This document shows, piece after piece, positions 25,447-34,903 of a stretch of 64,000 nt of DNA. The stretch comes from Sporosarcina sp. ACRSL (GTDB lineage: Bacteria; Bacillota; Bacilli; Bacillales_A; Planococcaceae): contig NZ_JAKRNT010000007.1 of assembly GCF_022346605.1 (NCBI RefSeq), forward strand, positions 62,001 through 126,000, given 5' to 3'. The position numbers and the translations under genes are program-made. The stretch's first letter is position 1; every line of letters begins with the position of its first letter. The notes under the pieces were generated by a model that saw only the letters and a list, made by a program, of their open reading frames with translations, was not told the origin of the DNA and made no database searches.

Positions 25447-26681
25447 TTGCGGAAAAAGCGGTTCTCGGTTCGATGCTGAAAGAGAATTATTTGATAACCG
25501 ATTCTGGTTTAGCCGTCTCCCAATTTACAAATCCGGTACACAAGATGATTTTCCAGTCGATGAAGGAGCTGCTTGCAAACGGGAAAGCCGTCGACCTCAT
25601 CACGTTGCTATCATCTTTCAACCCGCAAGATATCGGAGGGGCCAATTACATAGACGACTTGACGACCTATGTGCAAATCGAGAAGTTCGACGACCATGTC
25701 GACGCCATGCTCGACGTGTGGCGGGAACGCGAAAAGCAAAATGTGCTGCATATCGCAGCCCAGGAAAACTGGCCGATCGACCGCATCATGAGCGAACTGG
25801 ATGCGCTCATCGACAACCGGGCAAGCGATCATTCATCGATCTCGGACTTGCTCATGAATGTCTATGACGATCCGTATGTCAAAAAGGAAATGGAGGAAGG
25901 CGCAACGACAGGAATCGAGAAGTTGGATGCCATGACGAACGGGTTCCAGGACGGGGAATTGACAATCGTCGCTGGAAGGCCAAGCATGGGGAAATCGGAC
26001 TTCATGCTCCATATCGCGAAGCATGCCGGATGGAAAAACCGCCTGCCGATCATCTTCTCACTCGAAATGTCCGCCACGAGCTTGCTGGACCGTCTACTCG
26101 CTTCGACCGGAAGATACTCGAGAGCCCGGATGCGGAATAAGTATTCGATGTTAAATGAAGCACAGAAAGCGGAGTGGCCGAAAACAATCGGCAAATTGTC
26201 GGAGACGGACATCCAATTTTTCGACCGCAGCAAACAGACCGTCGCGGAAATGCGGATGAAAGTGCGGAAGATGATCCACGAATACCGTGGCATGAAACCG
26301 GTCATCTTCATCGACTACTTGACGCTCATCCATTCCGAGGACACGAGCAGTAACAAGCATCTGCAAGTTTCGCAAATCACAAAGGACTTAAAAGCAATGG
26401 CGCGTGAATTCAATTGCCCGGTCATCACACTCGCGCAACTAAGTCGTGCTGTCGAGCAACGGCAAGACAAACGCCCGCTCATGTCCGACCTTCGCGAATC
26501 CGGTTCTATCGAGGAAGACGCGGACGTTATCATTTTCCTTTATCGAAACGCCTATTACACGATGGATGAAGACGACAGCACGTTGGAACTGATTGTTTCG
26601 AAAAACAGGAACGGCCCGGTGGGGACGGCGGTTACAGCGTATAACAAATATACGGGGGAGGTGTTGGGAACAGGGATATGA
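25440..26681 (+). CDS. DnaB-like replicative helicase (phage/plasmid type)
   Basis: A 413-residue RecA-fold helicase. The N-terminal DnaB domain (EKAVLGSMLKENYL) is followed by Walker A GRPSMGKS near residue 180, Walker B VIFIDYLTLIH and the arginine-finger region MSDLRESGSIEEDADVIIFLYR, ending VTAYNKYTGEVLGTGI. It is shorter than host DnaC helicases (about 450) and paired with a replisome organiser, so it is probably of mobile-element origin. It starts with GTG at 25440 (AAGGGGG upstream). Base composition is more GC-rich than the defence genes that follow. Two decayed copies of its 3' end occur at 18850 and 20829. Confidence 0.88.
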   Translation: MVIAEKAVLGSMLKENYLITDSGLAVSQFTNPVHKMIFQSMKELLANGKAVDLITLLSSFNPQDIGGANYIDDLTTYVQIEKFDDHVDAMLDVWREREKQNVLHIAAQENWPIDRIMSELDALIDNRASDHSSISDLLMNVYDDPYVKKEMEEGATTGIEKLDAMTNGFQDGELTIVAGRPSMGKSDFMLHIAKHAGWKNRLPIIFSLEMSATSLLDRLLASTGRYSRARMRNKYSMLNEAQKAEWPKTIGKLSETDIQFFDRSKQTVAEMRMKVRKMIHEYRGMKPVIFIDYLTLIHSEDTSSNKHLQVSQITKDLKAMAREFNCPVITLAQLSRAVEQRQDKRPLMSDLRESGSIEEDADVIIFLYRNAYYTMDEDDSTLELIVSKNRNGPVGTAVTAYNKYTGEVLGTGI

Positions 26682-26880
26682 ACGTTTTGGGAGGTGGGTA
26701 AGGGGTACGGGGCTGGAATCTGAAGGGACTCGTATATCTACACAGCATTTGGTATAGGTTAGCAGACAAATGTACTTCCTCAATTTTCCATGATAAATAT
26801 GGTATAATTTAATATAGCCTTACCTTGAGTGTGATTTTTGCAAAAAAAACAAAGCTAATTTTTTAGAGGAGAAACAGTTT

Positions 26881-28521
26881 ATGGGAGACCTCATTTTTGA
26901 AAAAAGAAAATTCACTTCAAGTGGATTAAATAACATAACATCTGTTTATTTAAATAGTTATCCAATCGTATATATTTTATATAATGACAAGCGACCAACA
27001 GCTTATATTGGACAAACAGTACAAACAACTCGACGAATGAAAGATCATCTGAGCAATCCAAAACGTTCAATATACAATGAGACTATTCTAATTGGCCATA
27101 AAGAATTTCATCAATCGGCTACTTATAATATTGAAACGAATCTCATAAATTATTTTATCGCGGATAATCATTATAAATTGCAAAATGTTAGTCAAACGGT
27201 TAAAACTCAAATGCATAATTATTTTCAAAAGCAATACTACCATGAAGATATCTTTTCCGAAATATGGGAGAGTCTTCTTGAAGAGAATATCGTTTTCGAT
27301 ACATTAGAAAATCTAAGGAATAAAGATATTTTTAAGTTATCTCCTTATAAAGAGCTTTCAGCAAAACAATTAGAAATAAAAAATAAAATTTTAGAGTTCT
27401 GTCAAAATAATATTCACAAATCCGGACGCCATGTTTTCTTAATAGAAGGAGATGCTGGAACTGGTAAAAGTGTTTTATTGAGTTCGTTGTTCAATTCAAT
27501 ACAAGATTATGCGAATGATGAAAGTTCACCCCTAAAAGGCTCTAATAATTATTTGCTTGTTAACCATGGTGAAATGTTAAAAACCTACCAAAGCATAGCA
27601 TTTAGTTTGCCAAATTTAAAAAAGAATAGGTTTTTAAAACCTACTTCCTTTATCAACCAAATGGATAGGTCATCTAACGCCGCAGATATTGTTTTAGTAG
27701 ACGAAGCACACTTACTATTAAGTAAAGAAGATGCATATAATAATTTTAACTTTGATAATCAACTTGAGGAAATTATTAAAAGAAGTAAAATAACAATAAT
27801 AATTTTTGATCCAAAGCAAGTGTTAAAAATAAAAAGCTATTGGAACCATGACTCCATCAATAGTATTATTGAAAAGTACCAAACAGAAACTTTCCATTTG
27901 ACGGATCAATTGAGAATTAATGCAAGTGCTGATATCACAAACTGGATAGACAATTTTGTTTCGAAGGAAATACTTCCCATTCCCAAAACGACAAACGAGA
28001 ACGATTATTATGAGATAAAGGTATTTCGTAATAGTGAAGAATTTAAAAATGCAATTGTGGATAAAAATAATAAATATGGCCTTTCAAGAATTGTTGCGAC
28101 ATTTGATTATCTACATAAAAAAGACGGAGAAGAATACATTGTTGATGAGCACGGAATTAATATGCCTTGGAACACTACATGGAAGAATAAGACCTGGGCT
28201 GAAGAACCTCAAACCATTAATGAAGTAGGCTCTATTTATACCGTTCAAGGGTTTGATTTAAACTATGTAGGTGTTATCCTAGGACCTTCAATTGGATACG
28301 ACGAAGTAAATGATAAGTTACTTATTGATGTAAACAAATATAAGGACATTGAAGCTTTTCGATCTAGGAAGGATTTATCGCCTAAACAAAATGAAGAGAT
28401 AAAAGAAGATATCGTCTTGAATTCTATTAATGTGTTAATGAAACGTGGAATCAACGGACTCTATATCTACGCTACGGATCCAAAGCTTCGAGAGAAGTTG
28501 CTCTCTATGGCACTGGATTAA
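26881..28521 (+). CDS. GIY-YIG nuclease fused to DUF2075-type P-loop helicase/ATPase
   Basis: A 546-residue two-domain protein. Residues about 20-110 form a GIY-YIG endonuclease (VYILYND then AYIGQT and an RMKDH arginine). From about 165 a DUF2075 P-loop domain follows: Walker A GDAGTGKS near 190, Walker B VLVDEAHLLL near 270, TDQLRINAS near 340 and the helicase-like TVQGFDLNYVGVILG near 450. The fusion suggests a DNA-cleaving ATPase used against foreign DNA. GAGGAG lies 8 bases before the ATG. It is strongly AT-rich compared with the dnaB-like gene. It stands alone at the left edge of the defence island. Confidence 0.87.
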   Translation: MGDLIFEKRKFTSSGLNNITSVYLNSYPIVYILYNDKRPTAYIGQTVQTTRRMKDHLSNPKRSIYNETILIGHKEFHQSATYNIETNLINYFIADNHYKLQNVSQTVKTQMHNYFQKQYYHEDIFSEIWESLLEENIVFDTLENLRNKDIFKLSPYKELSAKQLEIKNKILEFCQNNIHKSGRHVFLIEGDAGTGKSVLLSSLFNSIQDYANDESSPLKGSNNYLLVNHGEMLKTYQSIAFSLPNLKKNRFLKPTSFINQMDRSSNAADIVLVDEAHLLLSKEDAYNNFNFDNQLEEIIKRSKITIIIFDPKQVLKIKSYWNHDSINSIIEKYQTETFHLTDQLRINASADITNWIDNFVSKEILPIPKTTNENDYYEIKVFRNSEEFKNAIVDKNNKYGLSRIVATFDYLHKKDGEEYIVDEHGINMPWNTTWKNKTWAEEPQTINEVGSIYTVQGFDLNYVGVILGPSIGYDEVNDKLLIDVNKYKDIEAFRSRKDLSPKQNEEIKEDIVLNSINVLMKRGINGLYIYATDPKLREKLLSMALD

Positions 28522-28742
28522 ACACTTAGTGGAAATTCTCTTGGTAAGCTGTTTAGCTGTGTAAGAAAATCCTAATTAATGCTGAGAAGCAGACTGTTTG
28601 AGTTTTCGCAAATGGCTGTTGATATGGAGTATGCAAAATCAAGAGATTCGAGCTCCTATTGAAAGTATTGGCTCCTCTTTACTGTATGTATTTTTTTACC
28701 CGGTATTCCTACCGAACAACCATAAAACAGAATAGATTAATA

Positions 28743-28795
28743 AAGATGCCGATGATCAAACTGAGAAAGTTTATAATCATCGGCATCTTACTTTT
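28743..28795 (+). terminator. Inverted repeat, probable terminator
   Basis: AAGATGCCGATGAT (28743-28756) and ATCATCGGCATCTT (28776-28789) form a perfect 14-base stem with a 19-base loop, then ACTTTTTCC. It ends the DUF2075 transcript. Confidence 0.65.
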
Positions 28796-28845
28796 TCCAA
28801 AGTCATTTCATTCCGCTCATAAGTTGGGATGCCTCTATTAAATCG

Positions 28846-29001
28846 ATGGTGCATAAAATCACAATTGTTTGCGAATCGATTTGGGATAAAAATCATGGTA
28901 GGTGGAATAAAGTTGATTTAATTACAGATCAACTTGAGTATGAAAAATCTTCTGGTAAAATAATGGTAGGTATACAATGTCTTTTAAAAGTGAGGGGATA
29001 A
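28846..29001 (+). CDS. Possible small protein before the SNF2 helicase
   Basis: A 51-codon frame, MVHKITIVCESIWDK to CLLKVRG, ends two bases before the TTG start proposed for the SNF2 helicase. Its composition is protein-like, but there is no good ribosome site at the ATG. It could be a leader peptide giving translational coupling, or the remnant of a lost upstream gene of the operon. Confidence 0.35.
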   Translation: MVHKITIVCESIWDKNHGRWNKVDLITDQLEYEKSSGKIMVGIQCLLKVRG

Positions 29002-29003
29002 GC

Positions 29004-31880
29004 TTGTCAACAAATTATCACGCAAAATACTTTGCACATGAGCTCACGAGACAAACAGCTGCAAACGGAATAGAAAAGCTATCTCGTTCGTTATTTGATG
29101 CGAATGTAGATTTGAATCCACATCAAATAGAGGCTGCGTTATTCGCCTTTCGTTCCCCGTTATCAAAAGGGGTACTTATCGCTGATGAAGTTGGACTTGG
29201 AAAAACAATTGAAGCAGGATTGGTACTATGTCAAAACTGGGCAGAAAGAAAAAGGAAACTGCTGATTATTTGTCCTGCATCTCTACGAAAGCAATGGAGC
29301 ATGGAGTTAGAAGAGAAATTTAATTTGCCAAATATAATTCTAGAGGCAAAAACGTTCAATGAAATTTACCATACTGGACATAGTAATCCATTTAATCAAG
29401 AAAAAGTGATAATCACTTCCTATCATTTTGCCAATCGAAAGAAAGAGGATATAAAATTGGCTGGTTTTGATTTAGTCGTAATTGATGAGGCGCATAAATT
29501 GCGTAATGTATATCGCAATAGTAACAAACTAGGAAAGGGTATTAAGTGGGCAACCGAGGATACCAAGAAACTATTGCTTACAGCTACTCCATTGCAAAAT
29601 TCCCTGTTAGAATTGTATGGTCTCTCAACATTAATTGACGACCACTTTTTTGGTGATATTGGTGCTTTTCGTGCCCAGTACATGGGCAGCGAAGGAGACT
29701 TAGGTGAATTAAAAGAGAGATTAAAAAGTTTCACTCACCGTACTCTTAGGTCTCAAGTCCAAGAATACATACAATATACCGAAAGAAAAGCCTATACTAC
29801 GCCTTTCATGCCGACTGATGATGAACAAGAACTATACCAAGCAATCTCTGAATTCTTACTTAGGGAAGATACGTATGCCATCCCACAACGTCAAAGGGTA
29901 CTAACTACACTTATTTTAAGGAAGTTATTAGCATCTTCATCTCAAGCGGTGGCTGGCACGTTGCAAACGATGAAAGAACGATTAGAAGAGCTTTTACGAG
30001 GGACTGAGCAAGAACAGGACGGCCAGGGAAATTTAATTAATGAAATCATCACAGAAGATGAAATGGAATATGACATCCTTGATGAATATGAAAATGAAGA
30101 TGCTGAAATTGAAGATGAAATAGTAGCGCTTGATAAAGAAAAACTCAAAAAAGAGATCGAAGAGCTTGATAGGTACGCAAAGTGGGCTCGTTCCATAAAG
30201 ATAGATAGTAAAACTAGAGCTTTGTTAACTGCTATTGAAACTGGCTTTAATGAAATGAAGAAAATGGATGCGAATCGAAAAGCTTTGATATTTACTGAAT
30301 CAAAAAGGACTCAAGAGTATTTAAAAAACTTTTTAGAGGCAAATGGATTTGCGGGGAAAGTTGTTATTTTCAACGGTACTAATACTAATATCGAGTCTAA
30401 ACGGATATTTGAAAAATGGTTAGAAACATACCGAGGTACCAACCTTATCAGCGGGTCCAAAACAGCAGATCAGAGACAAGCTTTGATCGATTACTTTCGT
30501 AATGACGCAGAAATCATGATTGCAACAGAATCGGCCGCGGAAGGTGTAAACCTGCAATTCTGCTCCTTATTAATAAATTATGATTTACCATGGAACCCTC
30601 AACGGATTGAGCAAAGAATCGGAAGATGTCATCGTTATGGTCAAAAACATGATGTAGTTGTTATTAATTTTCTGAACAAAAGAAATGATGCCGATGCTCG
30701 TGTTTATGAACTATTAAGGGATAAGTTCAATTTGTTTACAGGTGTTCTAGGAGCATCTGATGAAGTGTTAGGAACGATTGAATCAGGAGTTGACTTTGAA
30801 AAGCGTATCCTTTCAATCTATCAAGAGTGTAGGACTCCTGAAGAAATATCAACAGCCTTTGAAAAGCTGCAAAACGAATTGGAGACACAAATCAAAAGCA
30901 AGTTGGACGACACAAGAAAGAGTCTTCTTGAACATTTTGATGAGGATGTTCATAGTAGACTAAAATTCCATCTAGATGAAACAAATTATCAGTTAGACCG
31001 ATTCAGTAAAATGTTCTGGGCGTTAACAAATGTAGTGCTGAAAGATAGGGCAATGTTTTATGATGACATTTATCAATTTGAATTAATATACCCGATTGAA
31101 TATGTCGAAATTCAACAAGGAAAATACCAATTAATAACGAAGGATAAAGATAAACTAGATCATACAAATCAGATTTATCGTCTTTCACATCCTTTGGGAG
31201 AATATGTGCTAGAGGAAGGGCAGAAGGCTAAAACTCCAAATAGAGAACTCATTTTCGATATTTCAAATCATCCTTTCAAAATTTCGTTGATTGAACAACT
31301 AATTGGTGAAAGTGGTTATTTGACTCTGTTAAAACTTACCATTGACTCGTATCAACGAGAAGAGTATTTATTGTTTAGTGGTCTTACGGATAACGGGAGA
31401 ATCATTGATCAAGAAATTTGCGAAAAGCTGTTTAATTGTAGTGCGCAAGTGTTCGAATTATCCCAATGGTCTGCGGGGTTACTCGAAACACTTCGACAGA
31501 ATGCTGAAAGGCATGTAGCAGCTACTTTAAATAAATCATTGGAAAATAATAATCGTTTCTTTCAAGAAGAAAGAGAGCGATTAGAAAAATGGGCGGATGA
31601 CTTAATAATAGCAGCAGAAAAAGATCTGGCCGATACTAAAGTTCGAATTAAAGAGTTAAAAAGAAAAGCAAGACAAGCAAACACAACTGAAGAACAACAC
31701 AACATTCAAAAAGAAATAAAAGACATGGAGCGAAAACAAAGAAGACAGCGCCAACAAATATTTGACGTGGAAGATGAGATAGCAGAGAAAAGAGACGAAC
31801 TTATTGAAGAGCTTGAAAAGCAGTTAGTTCAAAAAGCGACAAAGGAAGAGTTGTTCACTATCCGATGGCGTGTAATTTGA
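29004..31880 (+). CDS. SNF2-family helicase of a type III-like restriction system
   Basis: About 958 residues. NYHAKYFAHELTR at the N-terminus and LNPHQIEAALFAFRSPL lead into a SNF2 ATPase: Walker A ADEVGLGKT near residue 60, VIDEAHKLR, LLLTATPLQN, and in the second lobe ATESAAEGVNLQFCS and QRIEQRIGRCHRYGQ. The last ~110 residues are a charged coiled coil. The TTG at 29004 is preferred because GAGGGG lies 6 bases upstream; an in-frame ATG at 28977 is possible. It is the first gene of a tight operon with a methylase and a restriction helicase (spacing 15 and 14 bases), and probably translocates on DNA to help target discrimination. Confidence 0.9.
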   Translation: MSTNYHAKYFAHELTRQTAANGIEKLSRSLFDANVDLNPHQIEAALFAFRSPLSKGVLIADEVGLGKTIEAGLVLCQNWAERKRKLLIICPASLRKQWSMELEEKFNLPNIILEAKTFNEIYHTGHSNPFNQEKVIITSYHFANRKKEDIKLAGFDLVVIDEAHKLRNVYRNSNKLGKGIKWATEDTKKLLLTATPLQNSLLELYGLSTLIDDHFFGDIGAFRAQYMGSEGDLGELKERLKSFTHRTLRSQVQEYIQYTERKAYTTPFMPTDDEQELYQAISEFLLREDTYAIPQRQRVLTTLILRKLLASSSQAVAGTLQTMKERLEELLRGTEQEQDGQGNLINEIITEDEMEYDILDEYENEDAEIEDEIVALDKEKLKKEIEELDRYAKWARSIKIDSKTRALLTAIETGFNEMKKMDANRKALIFTESKRTQEYLKNFLEANGFAGKVVIFNGTNTNIESKRIFEKWLETYRGTNLISGSKTADQRQALIDYFRNDAEIMIATESAAEGVNLQFCSLLINYDLPWNPQRIEQRIGRCHRYGQKHDVVVINFLNKRNDADARVYELLRDKFNLFTGVLGASDEVLGTIESGVDFEKRILSIYQECRTPEEISTAFEKLQNELETQIKSKLDDTRKSLLEHFDEDVHSRLKFHLDETNYQLDRFSKMFWALTNVVLKDRAMFYDDIYQFELIYPIEYVEIQQGKYQLITKDKDKLDHTNQIYRLSHPLGEYVLEEGQKAKTPNRELIFDISNHPFKISLIEQLIGESGYLTLLKLTIDSYQREEYLLFSGLTDNGRIIDQEICEKLFNCSAQVFELSQWSAGLLETLRQNAERHVAATLNKSLENNNRFFQEERERLEKWADDLIIAAEKDLADTKVRIKELKRKARQANTTEEQHNIQKEIKDMERKQRRQRQQIFDVEDEIAEKRDELIEELEKQLVQKATKEELFTIRWRVI

Positions 31881-31895
31881 TGAGGGGGAAATGAT

Positions 31896-34889
31896 GTGAG
31901 CACACAGCTTAGCAATTTTATAAAAATGTTGGAAGAAATGTTTCAATTCGACCAAGCTGATTTAGATTTTGGAATATACCGTATTATGAATCAAAAACGT
32001 GAGGAAGTAAGTCGCTTTTTGGATAAAGACTTAGTCCCTCAAGTAAAGCGTGCATTTGAGAAATATAAAGATGCAGATTTAGAGACGATAAAAGAAGAGA
32101 TTAACAAGCTCGAAAAACAGCTTACGGATATGGGAGTTCCAAAAGAGAGCTCTGAGAAATATATATCGCTTCAAAATAAATTAAACCAAGGCGTTGATGT
32201 TGTTGCTCTAGAGAATGAAGTGTTCTCAGATTTAACTAACTTCTTTAAGAGATATTATCATGAAGGAGATTTCCTGTCATTACGCCGTTATAAGAAAGAT
32301 ATCTATGCTATTCCTTATGAAGGAGAAGAAGTAAAACTTCATTGGGCAAATGCGGATCAATATTATGTTAAATCATCCGAGCATTTCAGAGATTATACAT
32401 TTACTTTACCCTCGGGAAAGAAAGTTCACTTTAAGCTTATCGAAGCAGAAACTGAAAAGAACAATAATAAGGTTCAAGAAGGAAAAGAACGACGTTTTAT
32501 TTTGACGAATAACGACTTCTTGGTTGAGGAGAATAACGAGCTTTTAATCCTCTTCGAATATCGTCCTGATAAAGAAAAGCGAACGAGAGAGAAAGTTAAT
32601 ACTGAAACTGTTGAGCGTATCTTTCGGAGAAGTGAATACAGTAGTTGGATAAACGAACTACAAATTTTATCCCCAACAGAAAAGAATAAAAAAAGAACAT
32701 TATTAGAAAAGTATTTAAATGACTATACAGCTAGAAATACGTTTGATTATTTTATCCATAAAGATTTAGGGGGCTTTCTTCGGAGAGAATTAGATTTTTT
32801 TATTAAAAATGAAGTTATCCACTTGGACGACCTAGACACTGAGAACGAGAAGAGTATTGAACAATACTTTTCGAAAGTTAAAGTTATCAAATCCATAGGT
32901 ACAAAAATAATTATGTTTCTAGAACAACTTGAAGGTTTTCAAAAAAAAATGTGGCTTAAGAAAAAAATGGTTATAGAAACGAATTATTGTATAACACTTG
33001 ATAGGATACCTGAGGAATTATATTCTTCAATACTGTCTAATGAAGAGCAAATTAGAAACTGGAATGAATTATACTCAATTGATGAAATAAAAGGCTACTC
33101 TATCCCATTATCTGATGAGTTCTTGAAGAGTAATAATAATTTAGTTGTTGATACGAAATTTTTTGATGCGGAATTTGTACAGAAGCTATTATCTTCAATA
33201 GGAAATATAGACGAACAAATAAATGGCACATTAATTCATAGTGATAATTTCCAAGCGTTGAATTTAATTAAGGAGAAATACAATAATAAGATAAAATGCA
33301 CTTATATAGACCCACCTTACAATACAAACTCAACTCCAATAATCTATAAAAATGGGTATAAGCATTCAACATGGTTGTCACTAATGAGGGATAGACTGGA
33401 ATTATCTAAGCGATTAATGAACGAAAAAAGTGTCGGGGTCATCGCTATTGATGATACTGAAATGGTGAATTTGACCTCTTTATTAAGAGGCATTTTCACA
33501 AACCATAGAATTTCACCAGTTACACTAGTTCATAATCCAAAAGGTTCCATTACTAAAGATTTTAACAGAGTACATGAATATGCTATTTTTATTACTAATG
33601 AAGAAGAGAAAAATGTAATCAATCGTACACTTGAAGAAAATGATACTCCTAGGAAAATGAGGAGATGGGGAGAAAACTCTTTAAGAGTTGAGAGAAAATT
33701 ATCTTTTTATCCGATTTATATTAAAGACGGAAAAATAACGAGAATTGGTAAGGTACCAAGCGATGATTTTAGCCCAGCTGGTAAGAATGTAAGACTGGAA
33801 AATGGTGAAATTGAAATTTGGCCAATAGACCAAAATGGTATAGAGAGACGATGGAACTTTGGTTTAGATAGCATTGAGGGAAATTTGGATCGAATTACAA
33901 TTATTGAAGACAATGGTATATATGATTTGTTTTTAACACATGAATTATCTGTTCCCAAAACTGTTTGGAGTGGAGGAGAATATGATGCGGGTAATTATGG
34001 AAATACCTTGCTAATAAATATTTTAGGGGAAAAACGTTTTGATTTTCCTAAATCCATAAATACAGTTAAAAGAAGCATAAGTTTGTCAACTTCTAAAGAA
34101 AATCCAGACATAGTTCTTGATTATTTCGCTGGTTCAGGTACTACGGGCCATGCAGTTATCGAGTTGAACAGAGAAAGTGGTCGTGATTTAAAATATATTC
34201 TCATTGAAATGGGTGAGTATTTTGACAAGGTAACGAAGCAACGGATTCAAAAAGTAATATATTCAAAAGACTGGAAAGATGGTAAGCCTGTTTCTCGAGA
34301 AGGCTCAAGCCATATGTTTAAATATATTCGCTTAGAATCTTATGAGGATACATTAAATAATATCGACTTGCATTTATCCGAGCAGCAAAAGCTCGCTATT
34401 GAGGAAAATATGGCACCGGAAGTAAAAGAGAATTACATGCTATCTTACATGCTTGATGTTGAATCTAAAGGTAGTGCTTCCCTATTAAATATTGATATGT
34501 TTAAAAATCCATTTGATTATAAATTGAAGATTAGTAATGGTAAAGAGACTAAAATTCAAAAAATTGACCTTGTCGAAACATTCAACTATTTAATTGGTCT
34601 GCATATAATGGAAATGGATTTTATTAAAGGCTTCCAATTAATCAAAGGTGAACTACACACAGGCGAAAATGTTCTTGTTATTTGGCGAAACTTAACGGAG
34701 TCTACAAATAAAGAATTAGAAGAGTTTTTAATAAAGCAAAAGATTAACTCAAGAGATTTCGAATTTGACCGTATTTATATCAATGGAGACAACCATATCG
34801 AGAACTTGAAAATCGATGAAAGTAATTGGAAAGTCGTATTAATCGAAGAAGAATTCAAACGTTTAATGTTTGATGCTCAAGATGTCTAA
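31896..34889 (+). CDS. Type III-like N6-adenine DNA methyltransferase (Mod-like)
   Basis: A 997-residue beta-class methylase: catalytic DPPY (within TYIDPPYNT, near residue 472) precedes the SAM-binding FAGSG (near 744), the motif order of type III Mod enzymes. The ~430 residues before the catalytic domain are unusually long, with a coiled coil (about 40-120), and could carry DNA recognition or bind the helicase. Roughly 150 C-terminal residues follow the SAM motif. It should mark host DNA at an unknown site. The start is GTG at 31896 with GAGGGGG upstream. Confidence 0.9.
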   Translation: MSTQLSNFIKMLEEMFQFDQADLDFGIYRIMNQKREEVSRFLDKDLVPQVKRAFEKYKDADLETIKEEINKLEKQLTDMGVPKESSEKYISLQNKLNQGVDVVALENEVFSDLTNFFKRYYHEGDFLSLRRYKKDIYAIPYEGEEVKLHWANADQYYVKSSEHFRDYTFTLPSGKKVHFKLIEAETEKNNNKVQEGKERRFILTNNDFLVEENNELLILFEYRPDKEKRTREKVNTETVERIFRRSEYSSWINELQILSPTEKNKKRTLLEKYLNDYTARNTFDYFIHKDLGGFLRRELDFFIKNEVIHLDDLDTENEKSIEQYFSKVKVIKSIGTKIIMFLEQLEGFQKKMWLKKKMVIETNYCITLDRIPEELYSSILSNEEQIRNWNELYSIDEIKGYSIPLSDEFLKSNNNLVVDTKFFDAEFVQKLLSSIGNIDEQINGTLIHSDNFQALNLIKEKYNNKIKCTYIDPPYNTNSTPIIYKNGYKHSTWLSLMRDRLELSKRLMNEKSVGVIAIDDTEMVNLTSLLRGIFTNHRISPVTLVHNPKGSITKDFNRVHEYAIFITNEEEKNVINRTLEENDTPRKMRRWGENSLRVERKLSFYPIYIKDGKITRIGKVPSDDFSPAGKNVRLENGEIEIWPIDQNGIERRWNFGLDSIEGNLDRITIIEDNGIYDLFLTHELSVPKTVWSGGEYDAGNYGNTLLINILGEKRFDFPKSINTVKRSISLSTSKENPDIVLDYFAGSGTTGHAVIELNRESGRDLKYILIEMGEYFDKVTKQRIQKVIYSKDWKDGKPVSREGSSHMFKYIRLESYEDTLNNIDLHLSEQQKLAIEENMAPEVKENYMLSYMLDVESKGSASLLNIDMFKNPFDYKLKISNGKETKIQKIDLVETFNYLIGLHIMEMDFIKGFQLIKGELHTGENVLVIWRNLTESTNKELEEFLIKQKINSRDFEFDRIYINGDNHIENLKIDESNWKVVLIEEEFKRLMFDAQDV

Positions 34890-34903
34890 GGGGGCTGTGT
34901 AAA

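Noticed and set aside
25440..26681. Host replicative helicase gene dnaC
   Set aside because: It is shorter than the chromosomal helicase and coupled to a phage-type organiser, so a mobile origin is more likely.
28659..28841. 60-codon frame MKVLAPLYCMYF
   Set aside because: It overlaps a perfect terminator-like inverted repeat and has no ribosome site.
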